Shown here: in pieces, positions 1-10,640 of the stretch
How positions within the stretch are numbered: position 1 is the first letter of the stretch
Layout: every line of letters begins with the position of its first letter
NCBI GenBank assembly: GCA_051453625.1
Contig: JBOZIK010000001.1
Coordinates: 90,805,743-90,869,742, forward strand
DNA: 64,000 nt
Direction of reading: 5' to 3'
DNA from: Welwitschia mirabilis
Taxonomy: Eukaryota; Gnetophyta; Gnetopsida; Welwitschiales
Program-made: the position numbers and the translations under genes
Notes under the pieces: generated by a model
What the model was told of the DNA's origin: nothing
Database searches by the model: none
What the model saw: the letters and a program-made list of their open reading frames with translations, nothing else

Positions 1-282
1 AGTTTTCACCTAAAGCTATGCGGCTTTAACTTATAGAAATCTCAAAAAAAGTGCAGTGAAAGAAGCCTTAACAAGTTGAAACTCTAATATAAGAAGACAA
101 GCTTTGAGTACTCTTCAGAAAGTCCATAGTCCACACTGATTAATCAGGACAATACTTTTTTTTTTAAAAAATAGGCCAAAGGTTTTAAAGATTGCATTAT
201 CAAAGCTTAAAAAAATTACTAGTAGTCTTTATTTAAAAAAATAATAGGCCAAAGGATTGAGTAACATTATGTACATTGCAAA
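1..282. other. Unassigned AT-rich DNA
   Basis: No coding signal was seen. Two short related stretches, an A-rich run followed by aggccaaagg, occur near 165-185 and 233-255, which suggests a small local duplication. Confidence 0.4.
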
Positions 283-520
283 ACGCAGTTGAAAATCGCA
301 GGTGAAAATCGTAGTTGAAAACTGAGATACAAAACACTCACTATTAAAATCGCAGTTGAAAACTAACCCCTGTTCAAACCGCTGTTCAAAGTTTAAACCG
401 CTGTTGAAACCGCTATGAAATTTGCAGTTGAAACGCTATGAAATTTGCAGTTGAAACGCTATGAAATTTGCAGTTGAAACCGCTGTTCAAACCCTAAAAT
501 CGTTGTTGAAATCGCAGAAG
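283..520. repeat. Short-unit repeat array (gcagttgaaa / cgctgttcaaa)
   Basis: The core element gcagttgaaa and its variants (cgctgttcaaa, cgctgttgaaa, cgtagttgaaa) recur about a dozen times. Within the array, 411-479 holds three perfect head-to-tail copies of a 23-bp unit that starts cgctatgaaatttgcag. The surrounding copies are degenerate. No reading frame or known satellite was recognised. Confidence 0.75.
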
Positions 521-937
521 AGAGAAATCAGAGATAAACGTTGCAAATTGCTGTTCTTTTGGTTGTCTGTTTCGTGTGAAAAGCGCTGTTTTCATTAAAA
601 AAAAGTTTTTAACTGTTTTTTCAACAACGATCTCTGAGTCGTGAGATCGCCTGAGATCGCGCTCTCGCTCTGCTCTCGTAAACTATGGTTAGAATGCATT
701 TAACACAAGAATAATATGATTGAAAGATGTCAAATGCTTCTTTTAGTCATTTGTTTTTCCATATTACAAAACTGTGAAAGAACAAGAATAGGACCATTAA
801 GACAAAATGACAAATAAAAGAGTACTTTTTTACTATAACCAGATTTGATATTCCACTAAAACATACAAAGTACAAATATAGTTTCCTATGTGAAAAAAGA
901 TTCATATTAAGATCAAAGTAAAATTTCTAAGTTGCAT
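521..937. other. Unassigned DNA with a short GC-rich patch
   Basis: At about 640-685 there is a small GC-rich patch with repeated gagatcgc and gctctcg elements. The following ctatggttagaatgc near 685-698 faintly resembles the junction of a copia LTR and primer-binding site on the minus strand, but it is too degraded to call. The rest is AT-rich with no coding signal. Confidence 0.35.
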
Positions 938-1676
938 TATCTCTTCTTTTCTAGAAACAAGTAGACATACTTGAATGGGATATAAGAATGAGGTATAACT
1001 TCATTTTTTGAATGAGAAGCTTATCTCAGCATGGGAGAATTAATATTTACCTTTACCTCGGAAGTTACCATGATTTTTTATTTGCAATCACCTTGAAAAG
1101 CATGCCACATAAATGACTTTTAATAAATACGTATAAATCAAAGAATTAGTTAACATGATAGCATATGATGAGCCATGGCATTTCTAAGTTAATTTTGTGA
1201 TGAAAAAGTAATAAATACCATGTTGATTAGATTTGCATTTTATAGTAAATACCAAAAAAACAATTTTAAAGTTTGAAGACTTTTTCAAGACTCTTTTTTG
1301 AAAGTTAGTAAAACTTGGCAAAAAACCATTGGCTCCTAATCCCCTATTAGTTGGCAGAACAAGTTGGTCTAACTTAAAAAGGTCAGCTTCATGAAGTTGG
1401 CGCTACTAGTCATCTCCTTTTTAATCACTGATCCATGGTATCTTTTTCCACCACAGAATTGGAATACCTTGCTTTGACAAAAGTCCTGTAAAAATTTCTT
1501 GTTCCTAAGACAGTTTCTTGGCTTGTTAGGGAAGAAACAGAAACATTATACTCTATTTTGTGATAGTTAGAGTGCTCTTCACTTGGCTAGAAACTTTAAT
1601 AATCATGCTAGGACCAAGCATATTGACTTGAGGTTTTACTGTGTTTGTGAAGTGATGGAGAATGACTATGTGCAGT
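938..1676 (+). repeat. Direct duplication, copy 1 (period about 783 bp)
   Basis: This block is repeated with small differences at 1720-2458. The shared sequence starts at atctcttcttttctagaaac and ends at gatggagaatgactatgtgc. It covers an AT-rich stretch followed by a Ty1/copia RNase H remnant. The two copies differ by scattered substitutions and small indels, so the duplication is not recent. Confidence 0.85.
1436..1676 (+). pseudogene. Ty1/copia RNase H remnant, copy 1
   Basis: Translation gives fragments of the C-terminal RNase H domain of a copia polyprotein: a serine-threonine-threonine-glutamate block followed by LEY, a run like LLRQFLGLL, and further on a block corresponding to the family's ARTKHIDLRFY signature. 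Small indels break the frame after the first block. This domain degrades the RNA strand during reverse transcription in the virus-like particle. The copy ends at the duplication breakpoint and so lacks the terminal domain that copy 2 keeps. The style resembles the Tork lineage. Confidence 0.7.
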
Positions 1677-1719
1677 CTACAACCTATAGTTTCTTTGTCA
1701 CAATGCAACTTCCATTAGG

Positions 1720-2458
1720 TTTATCTCTTCTTTTCTAGAAACAGCTAGACATACTTGAATGGGATCTAAGCATGAGGTGTAACTTCATTTTTTTTAATGA
1801 GAAGCTTATCTCAACATTGGAGAATTAATATTTACCTTTACCTTGGAAGGTACCATGATTTTTTATTTGCAATCACCTTGAAAACCATGCCACATAAATA
1901 ATTTTTAATAAATAAGTATAAATCAAAGAATTAGTTAACATGATTGCATATGATGAAGCCATGGCCTTTCAAAGTTAATTTTGTGATGAAAAAGTAAGAA
2001 ATACCATGTTGACTAGATTTACATTTTATAGTAAATACCGAAAAAATAATTTTTAAGTTTGAAGACTTTTTCAAGACTCTTTTTTGAAAGTTAGTAAAAC
2101 TTGGCAAAAAATCATTGGCTACTAATCCCCTATTAGTTGGCAAAATAAGTTTGCGCAACTTAAAAAGGTCAGCTTCATGAAGTTGGGGCTACTTGTCATC
2201 TCCTTTTCAATCACTGATCCATGGTAGCTTTTTCCACAACAGAATTGGAATACATTGCTTTGACGGAAGCCTGTAAAAATTTCTTGTTGCTAAGACAGTT
2301 TCTTGGCTTGTTGGTGAATAGAAACATTGTACTCTATTTTGTGATAGTCAGAGTGCTCTTCACTTGGCTAGAAACTTTTATAATCATGCTAGGACCAAGC
2401 ATATTGACTTGAGGTTCTATTATGTTTGTGAAGTGATGGAGAATGACTATGTGCAGAT
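1720..2458 (+). repeat. Direct duplication, copy 2
   Basis: Second copy of the block at 938-1676. Copy 2 continues past the breakpoint into the rest of the copia RNase H domain, while copy 1 runs into about 43 bp of unrelated spacer. Copy 2 is therefore closer to the parental arrangement. Confidence 0.85.
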
Positions 2459-2550
2459 ACAAAATATTTCCCCAAAGGACAATGTTGCTAATACTTTGAC
2501 AAAGGTTGCATTTGTGGGGAAACATCAGCTTTGCTCTCGGCCTGTTCCAC
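2215..2550 (+). pseudogene. Ty1/copia RNase H remnant, copy 2 (Tork-like)
   Basis: Two overlapping frames together carry the C-terminal RNase H domain of a copia polyprotein. The first (from 2221) has FSTTELEYIALTEACKNF, matching the family's STTEAEYIA block. After a frameshift, the second (from 2364) has ARTKHIDLRFYYVCEVME and DNVANTLTK, matching the conserved HARTKHID and DNPADMLTK blocks at the end of pol. The catalytic aspartate segment between the two blocks is lost. Sequence beyond about 2535 is unrelated GC-rich DNA, so the element is truncated. The Tork lineage is inferred from motif style only. Confidence 0.8.
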
Positions 2551-2626
2551 TACGGCCGCTCTACTTGCTTCGCTCACTTTGCTTCCTTCGTTCCATAGGC
2601 CGTTCGCTCACTTCGCGAAGGGCCTC
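2530..2626. repeat. GC-rich fold-back segment
   Basis: This short segment is far more GC-rich than its surroundings. It contains the palindrome cttcgcgaag (2611-2620), flanking inverted arms aggcc/ggcct (2597-2601 and 2621-2625), a second pair of cggcc elements upstream, and two copies of ttcgctcactt. It lies exactly between the copia RNase H remnant and the minus-strand primer-binding site, so it may be an insertion or a rejoined breakpoint. It is not recognised as a known element. Confidence 0.55.
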
Positions 2627-2660
2627 TACAAAGATTCGAATGAAAAGCACTTCAAACCTT

Positions 2661-2672
2661 GCTCTGATACCA
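2661..2672 (-). promoter_or_regulatory. Retrotransposon primer-binding site (initiator Met tRNA type)
   Basis: On the minus strand this reads TGGTATCAGAGC, the canonical plant copia primer-binding site complementary to the 3' end of initiator methionine tRNA. It lies two bases from the CA end of the adjacent LTR. Confidence 0.8.
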
Positions 2673-2674
2673 GT

Positions 2675-3000
2675 TGTTACGAATCTTTACTGGAAATCTA
2701 TGCTAAAGAAATGAAACAGCAAGCACAAGAACAACACACACAGATTACGTGGAAACCCTTGGGGGGAAAAACCTTGGAAAGTAGGCAGAGCTCTTAATCT
2801 TGTTCTAGGAGCAAAAGGAATCACAGTACAAAACAAACCCCCAAGCAACCTTTAAATAGGTTTACGGTTTCAAGCCAAGAGAGTCTAGAAGCTTCCTCCC
2901 CTTATTCCCTTTATTGAAATACCCCAAGGAGTTAAAACCTAACCTCCTTTTACAATATTAATATAAACAAGAGAAATTTGGCTTCTCTTTTCCAACATTT
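2675..3000 (-). mobile_element. Ty1/copia LTR (right end approximate)
   Basis: The LTR ends at 2675 as GATTCGTAACA on the minus strand, directly upstream of the primer-binding site. The body includes an acacacagattacgtgg segment followed by a run of G and A residues that I recognise from common dicot and monocot copia LTRs. The far boundary was not found, so 3000 is only a guess. The matching internal region should lie to the left but is absent, making this a 5' LTR remnant. Confidence 0.6.
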
Positions 3001-3500
3001 ATAGGAGGATCCTAGTGTCCTAGAATTCCAAGAGAGAATTTTCTACTATTCTTGCAGTACTTTTTCTCTATCATTTTGTTCAAAGTTTGCTGAGAGGCAT
3101 TAGCAATGTCTCTCAACTGGTTTCCTTAGATGTTTCTTCTTGGGAGATCTTCACCTGTTAAGGGTTTTGCCTGTTATCCTCCTCTCTGCTTCTTCAGGAA
3201 TCTTTTTCTGATTCTGAACTAGGTTTTCATGTTGTTAACTTGGAGTTCCTTATGTTTTTTTTCTTTCTACTCTTCATGGTTTAGGGCTTAAAAATCATTC
3301 TTCGTCTTTCACATCCTCTTTCTTCTCTCCCTTCCATGTGGGGAAGACTATAGTGGAGGATTTATTTCCAGTTTGCACTGTTTTCTGGGCATTTGATTTT
3401 TTCTTCTTTTATTTCCTCTCCCTACCTTCATTTGACTTTTTAAATCTGCATGCAGCAGTTGCATGTCTCGCTTTCCCTGAGTTCTAGGACATACGTTTTC
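3001..3500. other. Unassigned DNA
   Basis: Pyrimidine-rich on the plus strand. No frame, repeat or RNA gene was recognised. Confidence 0.4.
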
Positions 3501-3620
3501 GTTGGACCACCACATGTTTGTGCTGGTGCATGAAGGACACGTGATCTCTCTTCCCACAGAATTTGCACAGTGTTCTTGTAAATTACTGAAGGGGCATTCC
3601 CTACTTTGTTTCTAGATTCA
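3501..3620 (-). pseudogene. Possible retroelement zinc-knuckle remnant
   Basis: A minus-strand frame reads TLCKFCGKRDHVSFMH, where the last histidine takes the place of the final cysteine. It fits the C-x2-C-x4-H-x4-C spacing of a retroelement nucleocapsid knuckle (first cysteine codon at 3567-3565). A stop lies just upstream and the frame degrades downstream. The parent family cannot be named and a chance match is possible. Confidence 0.3.
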
Positions 3621-5216
3621 AGGTTTTGATATTCCTAACTCCAAAGGGTTAATCAAGACACAAAATCTACGAAGAACCAATCTGGTTTCTCTTACTGTGA
3701 CAGGATCTAAACGATTCAGGTCTTCAAGGTTAGATGAAATGGCCCTAAGAAGATCTTTGTCCTTGAATGCTGGAGGTTGTCTCAGAATAGGGATCTACAG
3801 GGGAATTTTGTCAAAGTAGTTTTTTTTATTCATTTCTTCTGGACCCATCATATTAAACTGAAACCATTTGTGGAAAAAAAAGCCATGACCACTCTTGAGA
3901 GGACAGTGTTCAGATTTCCTTCAGATTTAAAAACAAACAAAATCAGACCTGCTTGCATGGCGAGGACTCCCACCCGTTACATACCTCTCCATTCAATAAA
4001 CCCCCATTGCTTGTCCTGCTCTATTCTCAGCCTTGGGCCACCTGAGACAAGTTTTTCCAAGAAGCTACATTGAAGCAGAGCTTCCATTGCATTGCGTGCA
4101 TGATCAGGAATCTTTAATTCAACGTGCAGCGTGCTAAGGAGGCTTTATGTTGCTTGGTGAAGAACTGCCATAAAAAAAACCCAGATTGAGTAGAGGGGAA
4201 AGACCCCCCGGGGAACCATCTGCCCAAAATTCTACCTTCCTTGCTACAACAGAGGCACAGACACTGTGAATCCCTTCTGAGTCAGCCTAGGAAGTACATC
4301 TGAACCCTGCAACTCCTCCAAGACCTCCCGTTCTGCATGCAGATGTTCCTTCCCCTGGTAAAAGCTGTGTCTTTGCTTTGTTAGTCAAGACATCCCTTAC
4401 GTTTTTAAAGATAATTTTATTTTTTGACCTTTTTCTTGCTTTTGCACATGTTGCTTCATTATTTTGATCTCTTACTTGAAAAACTTTCATGCCAAAGGAT
4501 GATGTTGTGGACCTTAGGTTTAGTATGAAATGGGGAAAACCTTATGCATTTATGTGCTGTCACCCCTTTTACTGTAAACTTGACAAGCTTATGTAAGTGT
4601 TACACTTGGTGAGACTGGCTCATAGTTATGTTATAAAATTAGTCATTACAGATTTTTAGTGTAACGGCAATTTTTTGATTCCAAGCTGATGCGATCATCT
4701 TACATTGCTTGTGTCATAATGCAAGTGAGAGTCTTATTCATTTTAAATGAATAACAAGTGAGAGTTGGTAATGTTTTGGAACTCACATTGACGCATCAGT
4801 TATTCTTTTGTTGTTAGACAATATAGAAACTCTTTGCTGGAGATATTTTCGTAGGGCCTTTGAAAGGAATGACATTACTGTTATTGATGTGACAGTCTGT
4901 TTCCTTTGTTTTCTGATAAAGCATGCCTTTCCACTTGCTCAAGAAGTGCATGGAGTAGTAAAATTTGCACTGTTGGAGAGTCAAAAGATTGACAGAAGAA
5001 ATATAAATAAAATGAATAATTTAATTGCATTTTATGTTAATATTTATGTAAAAGATATCATATAGTACAGATGTCTTGGGCTATAACCATAGTCATGTTT
5101 TGAGAACATGCTTATTTTCCTTCCTGTTTAATAGTGCCTTACTCTTGTGAAATCGCTTTACATGACACCTCTTACAGTTTTGCAAGCTTATGGTAAAGTA
5201 TATTCTTCATTTTTAG
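3621..5216. other. Unassigned, moderately GC-richer DNA upstream of the phosphatase fragment
   Basis: Open frames exist at 3777-4073, 4287-4490 (minus) and 4808-5065, but none resembles a protein I know and none has clear splice-linked continuation. The stretch is less AT-rich than the rest of the window, consistent with former genic DNA. Just upstream of the phosphatase exon, 5160-5192 could be a degraded preceding exon ending before gtaaag; this is weak. Confidence 0.35.
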
Positions 5217-5687
<471 letters not shown>

Positions 5688-6300
5688 TTATTTGAGGACG
5701 AGGGAACTGCAATGGCATTTTGCTAAAAGGAGTTGCATGTATTTTCTGGAAAGCAGACACAGTGCAATTTCACTTTGATTTCAGAGATATCTAGTTATTT
5801 ACTAGTTCTTGCTGGAATCGCTTGCTCATTCTATGAGTTCAGCCATGCTTTTCTGTGTGATGGTGGTTAAAAAATAAGTCCACGGGCTTTCCTTGTGTAG
5901 CATTGATAGTGATCACAGATTCAGACTGAGAACATTAATAATGGCTTTTTCCATGTCGTAGCTCAAAGTCCTCAAAGAGGCTGGTTGGTTGATGCACATC
6001 TTACTGTTTGAATGGTATAAAGATCTGCATGCCTTCTAGCACTCATTCTCAGGGCCACCATCAACCTGGAGCAAAATAGACATGCCTTTCTTTTTTTGTT
6101 GTGCATTTTGCCTGCTCTGTGTCTATTTTCATATGTTAAATGTCACTGCTTGATTCTAGAGTTTCTGTAGACAGTATTGTGGTGAACCTCTGAGGATGGC
6201 TGCATTAAGCACAAAGTTTCTGTTGGTTCAGTGCATATCTGTCATTCACAAATAAGATATATCTGAGATCATGTGTGCTACATGCACAAGAGTTTATCAA
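5688..6300 (+). other. Probable former 3' untranslated region of the phosphatase fragment
   Basis: Non-repetitive, less AT-rich sequence follows the stop codon with no coding frame and no retroelement motif. Its position suggests 3' UTR or downstream flank carried along with the gene fragment. This is inference from position and composition only. Confidence 0.35.
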
Positions 6301-9300
6301 AATATTGGACATTTCAGAATATGATAGTATAGTAGGTGTACTTGTTTCATTCAACTATTACTTGTTCATCTTATCTAGTCTTGGTTATCTTTGATCTCCA
6401 GAACTTTAATAAATCTTATATGAGCTTTTGTGTTTACTCTTGGTATTTCTTGCATCTGATTGTTTATATATATGTATGTGCACGCGCTTTCAGAGTTATA
6501 CATACTCATGGCACATATGAAGAGTCTATTGACTACTACTATTGGTATATCATATAAAATAATAAATTAGTATTACATGAAGCTAATCTATATTTTGTTA
6601 TAAGTACCATTAAACTGGTGAGTTTAATTAGTTAATTATATTATGATATGAGTAGTATGTGTGCTCTTGTTAGTTTATTCTTGAGATGATACCTTGTTAG
6701 TTTATTCTTGAGATGATACCTTGTACATAAACTTCATTTTCATTGTTTTATATACATATATTTTTTTATCACATTACTACATTTTTATTAATCATTATCT
6801 TCCTTACTATGTAGACAAAATGTTTTTTTGTGACATTCTTTGCTTTCATGCTATTCATACAAGGATTTGAAGCCCAGTGGGAAAAAGTACAAATCATTGG
6901 GAAAGTTCAAGTCATTAGCTTAGTAAACTTAAAGGATATTAAAATCTCCTAGGAACCCAATATTGTTGTGTTTAGAAGCAGGGCGATCACATTTTTTTGT
7001 TTCTACATCAACCTTTAGTAGGGGTAGCTAGTAGGGGATGAAGAAAAACATCTAAACTTGAGAACTTTTGCCAAGGTATTAGAAGATTTTTTGATTCCAA
7101 CAAAACAAATGGTCGCATGTTGCAGTATATAGTAGGGAATTATACGTTGGAAGTTGGCTGATCTATTTGTACAAGGAAATTTAAGCAATGGAGAAACATG
7201 TAATCAGAGGGCTTTGTTTAACCTTTTTTAAAATAAATATCAATCAATAATTTAATATTCTACTGAAAGGGCTAATGGCAATTATGTAAATCCATTTGAT
7301 GTTGGTTTCATTAAGATACCCTTCCATATTTATCAAAAATGTATGCCATTCTTTTAAATTTAAATACAATTTATTATGTCTGTCAAATTTCAGAAAGTTG
7401 GTTTCGATTTTCTATTTCAGAAAATACAAAAGCTTAAATACAAGTTTTTTTTTCCCTTCTATCTGCCCCTCTCTTTTCTTTTATTTTTTTTAAACCCTTT
7501 TTTCGCCTTTTGCCTCTGTGCCCCTAACTAAAAATGGTTTTGTAGAAGGGTGCTTGTGTGAACCCAACCTGTATATGTAAACGAAGCATAGTTTTTGGTC
7601 ACCAAAGCATTCAATAGTTTTGGTCATGTACCATAGGAATTTCTTTTACTTAGGCTTCCATGAATTGACAAATGAATTTCATGAGCTTAATATGAAGCTT
7701 AATGGCAACCTTTGTAAAAATTGTCTCATGTGAAACCAACATTAAACTAAGTACTTGCTCTAATAGAATGAACAAAAAACTATTAAACTATTGAAGCTAT
7801 TAAACTCGGAAATCGACTCTATGAGTTGTGAGCATGTCAAAGGTAGGCATGACGAGTACGTTACTACACAAGTTTCGTTGGGTGTATTTAGTGCGTAACA
7901 AAATTTGAGTGTTGAATTGTCTCAAATGTTTTGTAATAATAAAAATTTGATCTCATTTATGAGTTCACAACTCTTTTATGAGTTCACAACTCTGCATCTG
8001 AGTTTATTACAAATATAGCATGCATAATTATCACATTGCATTAGAAGGGTAAATATAAAATGAACTTAAACCTATTGTAATATCAATAGAATAGGTTTTA
8101 CATGGTATCACATTGTGAAACAGAAGAGGATGAAATCCTTGGGATGTACATGATTTTTATATTGTAAAACTTACCTTTAAATTAATGGATAAAGTAAGAT
8201 TCCTTTACAAACCCTACCCTTAAAAGGTTAACACCCAAATACAATTTGTAAGCTTGCAAAAGGTTTTTATGATTGGAAATAGCCATTCCATCTCTAATAT
8301 GGAAAAAACAATTATTTCTAAAAATTGGATTTTAGAAAGTTTTATTCAATGTTGACTGTTTTCTCTTATAAAATAATGTCTTGGGGGATACTTGCTTCTT
8401 ATGTCAATGATTTATTAGTGCAAAAATTTCATCAAAATCTATATTAAAAATTTGATCTTTTTTATATGAGCTTAGCACATTAGTACCTATTAATGTAAAT
8501 AATTCCATGAAATGATTTCATAAAGGTGTTTTGGTCAAAGTGTTTTGAAGAAATTTACGAAAAGTATACCCTTGAATTTGTCATGCTATCTATGTGCTCC
8601 AATCAATCTAGAGTTGATTCTAATGGTCAAGAATTCTAAGGAAAACACTAGCTATAATTTAAATAGATAGTTGGAAAATTTATTGTACATGAGTTTAAAT
8701 TCTATAGGAGATTTTGTAATAAAGAAATTCATTTTAGAGATGTATTTTTTGGTGACTTTTAAATATCATGGTTCAATAAATGTTAATGTTGTGTTTTCAA
8801 AACAAGCAAGAGAAATTTATGATAATGAACAAAATAACTAAAGAAATATTAATGATTTTTTGTTGGGTCCTGGTGTTGTACGAAATTCACAAATCAAATC
8901 ACAGTTAAGATAGGATTGCAAAAAATGGTGTAATCATCTATCCCGTTTATAGTGACAGGTAAATAATACATTCTATGCAATGTAGGAACGCGTAGATGAC
9001 GATATCACTGGATATGTGGCACATTTGCCCTTAAAAAGTAACAAAGGAAGACATTGTCCAGGTTGTGAAGTTGGATCCCATTGTCTTTTGTAAGTGGCCC
9101 TTCGATAAAGAATCACTATTAGGTATCATTGTGATGATTAAGCCCTCGTGCCAAGTGGCACACACTAGTATTTAAGTGATATCACATACAAAACTATCAT
9201 ATGAAATAGGAACCTTTCCAATTGTGTATTTGTCTATATATCCTATGTTGCATAAAATTATTTATACTTTATTCTTGATAATTCCTATTACATGAAACCA

Positions 9301-9378
9301 TTTAGTTACTTTAATTCATTAATTATATAATTAATGAATTTTGAAAGTTGCATAAATTAATTCTAAATATAATGTTTT
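6301..9378. other. Unassigned AT-rich DNA
   Basis: No gene or retroelement domain was recognised. It includes a perfect 27-bp tandem duplication (6666-6719) and a doubled atgagttcacaactct element near 7960-7995. Frames at 6336-6557 and 7296-7493 are short, phenylalanine-rich and unlike known proteins. Confidence 0.4.
6666..6719. repeat. Perfect 27-bp tandem duplication
   Basis: The unit beginning cttgttagtttattcttgag occurs twice head to tail (6666-6692 and 6693-6719), followed by the first five bases of a third copy. Confidence 0.9.
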
Positions 9379-9779
9379 NNNNNNNNNNNNNNNNNNNNNN
9401 NNNNNNNNNNNNNNNNNNNNNNNNNNNNNNNNNNNNNNNNNNNNNNNNNNNNNNNNNNNNNNNNNNNNNNNNNNNNNNNNNNNNNNNNNNNNNNNNNNNN
9501 NNNNNNNNNNNNNNNNNNNNNNNNNNNNNNNNNNNNNNNNNNNNNNNNNNNNNNNNNNNNNNNNNNNNNNNNNNNNNNNNNNNNNNNNNNNNNNNNNNNN
9601 NNNNNNNNNNNNNNNNNNNNNNNNNNNNNNNNNNNNNNNNNNNNNNNNNNNNNNNNNNNNNNNNNNNNNNNNNNNNNNNNNNNNNNNNNNNNNNNNNNNN
9701 NNNNNNNNNNNNNNNNNNNNNNNNNNNNNNNNNNNNNNNNNNNNNNNNNNNNNNNNNNNNNNNNNNNNNNNNNNNNNNN
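9379..9779. other. Assembly gap (401 N)
   Basis: Undetermined bases. Frames drawn through this gap are meaningless. Confidence 0.99.
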
Positions 9780-10011
9780 ACTTCATTTTATTACTCATCA
9801 TTTATTATGTTACTACATGCTTATTACTTTAATTATCTTTCATGTTTTATAGATACAAGACTCTTTTATGTTTATTTCTCTTTTGCACTTTATTTACTTT
9901 TCTAGCAAATACGCATCTTGGAGCTTGTTATTATTACTTATTCCTTATTAATGTGTTAAGTTAATGAATTCATTGTGATCTTTTTAGTAAGACATTGAAA
10001 TATTTAATTAT
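9780..10011. other. Unassigned AT-rich DNA
   Basis: Nothing recognised. Confidence 0.4.
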
Positions 10012-10640
10012 GTATAATATTTTAGTACTTAAAGAGTTTGTGAACTTATATTAGCAAATTATCAAGCACCTTCTAGATTAGTCTATTCAGAGTTGTGTTA
10101 TCTTGGGAACCATTATCATATATCATCATGTGGTTGTATAAATATATGAAATCTAAATCATAACATTCTCCTCCTTTCATGGCATGTTATTTTTAAATAA
10201 CCAAAGAAGTACTAGATAGCTTTGCTTCATATTTTCATGTCAGAAACTATTTTACTATTTTATTGCAGAGCCCTTGTCCTCATATCCTTATTACAAAATT
10301 ATAGTTAGATAATGCATAGTAGTTGAAGTACTTAGAATTTGTGTTGGCAAATTATCAAGTATCTTTTCTACGAGTGTTTTTAGTGCTATAACCTATGCTT
10401 ACCATTTATCTATTTTCCTTTAACCATTATTACATGTCATCATGTGATTATATAAATACTTTAAATCAAGGTCATACTATTATCGTCTTCTCATGATGTT
10501 TCATTTATAAAATAACCAAAGGGATATTAGATAGCTTTGCCTTAAGCTTCTAAATGACTTATGAATCATTTTCCTATCAATCAATTTCACTTAGGGAGTT
10601 ATTTTGCTATTTAATTGTATAATCTCTATTTTAACATCCT
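10012..10640. repeat. Diverged direct duplication of about 300 bp
   Basis: Sequence around 10020-10300 recurs around 10320-10640. Shared landmarks in the same order are gcaaattatcaag, the atcatgtg block followed by tataaata, the ataaccaaag block, and tagatagctttgc. Many substitutions and indels separate the copies. No coding content or terminal inverted repeat was seen. Confidence 0.65.

Noticed and set aside
2600-2660. A ttcgaat segment considered as the T-loop of a tRNA gene
   Set aside because: Neither strand gives a paired T-stem, and no acceptor or anticodon stem could be built around it.
3777-4073. A 98-codon open frame upstream of the phosphatase fragment
   Set aside because: No recognisable domain, no splice-linked continuation, and composition typical of non-coding sequence.
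4808-5065. An 85-codon frame just before the phosphatase exons, considered as a missing upstream exon
   Set aside because: It does not resemble the N-terminal half of the PFA-DSP family and its junction phase does not fit.
9331-9905. Long open frames on both strands spanning the N run
   Set aside because: Almost entirely undetermined bases; the openness is an artefact of the gap.
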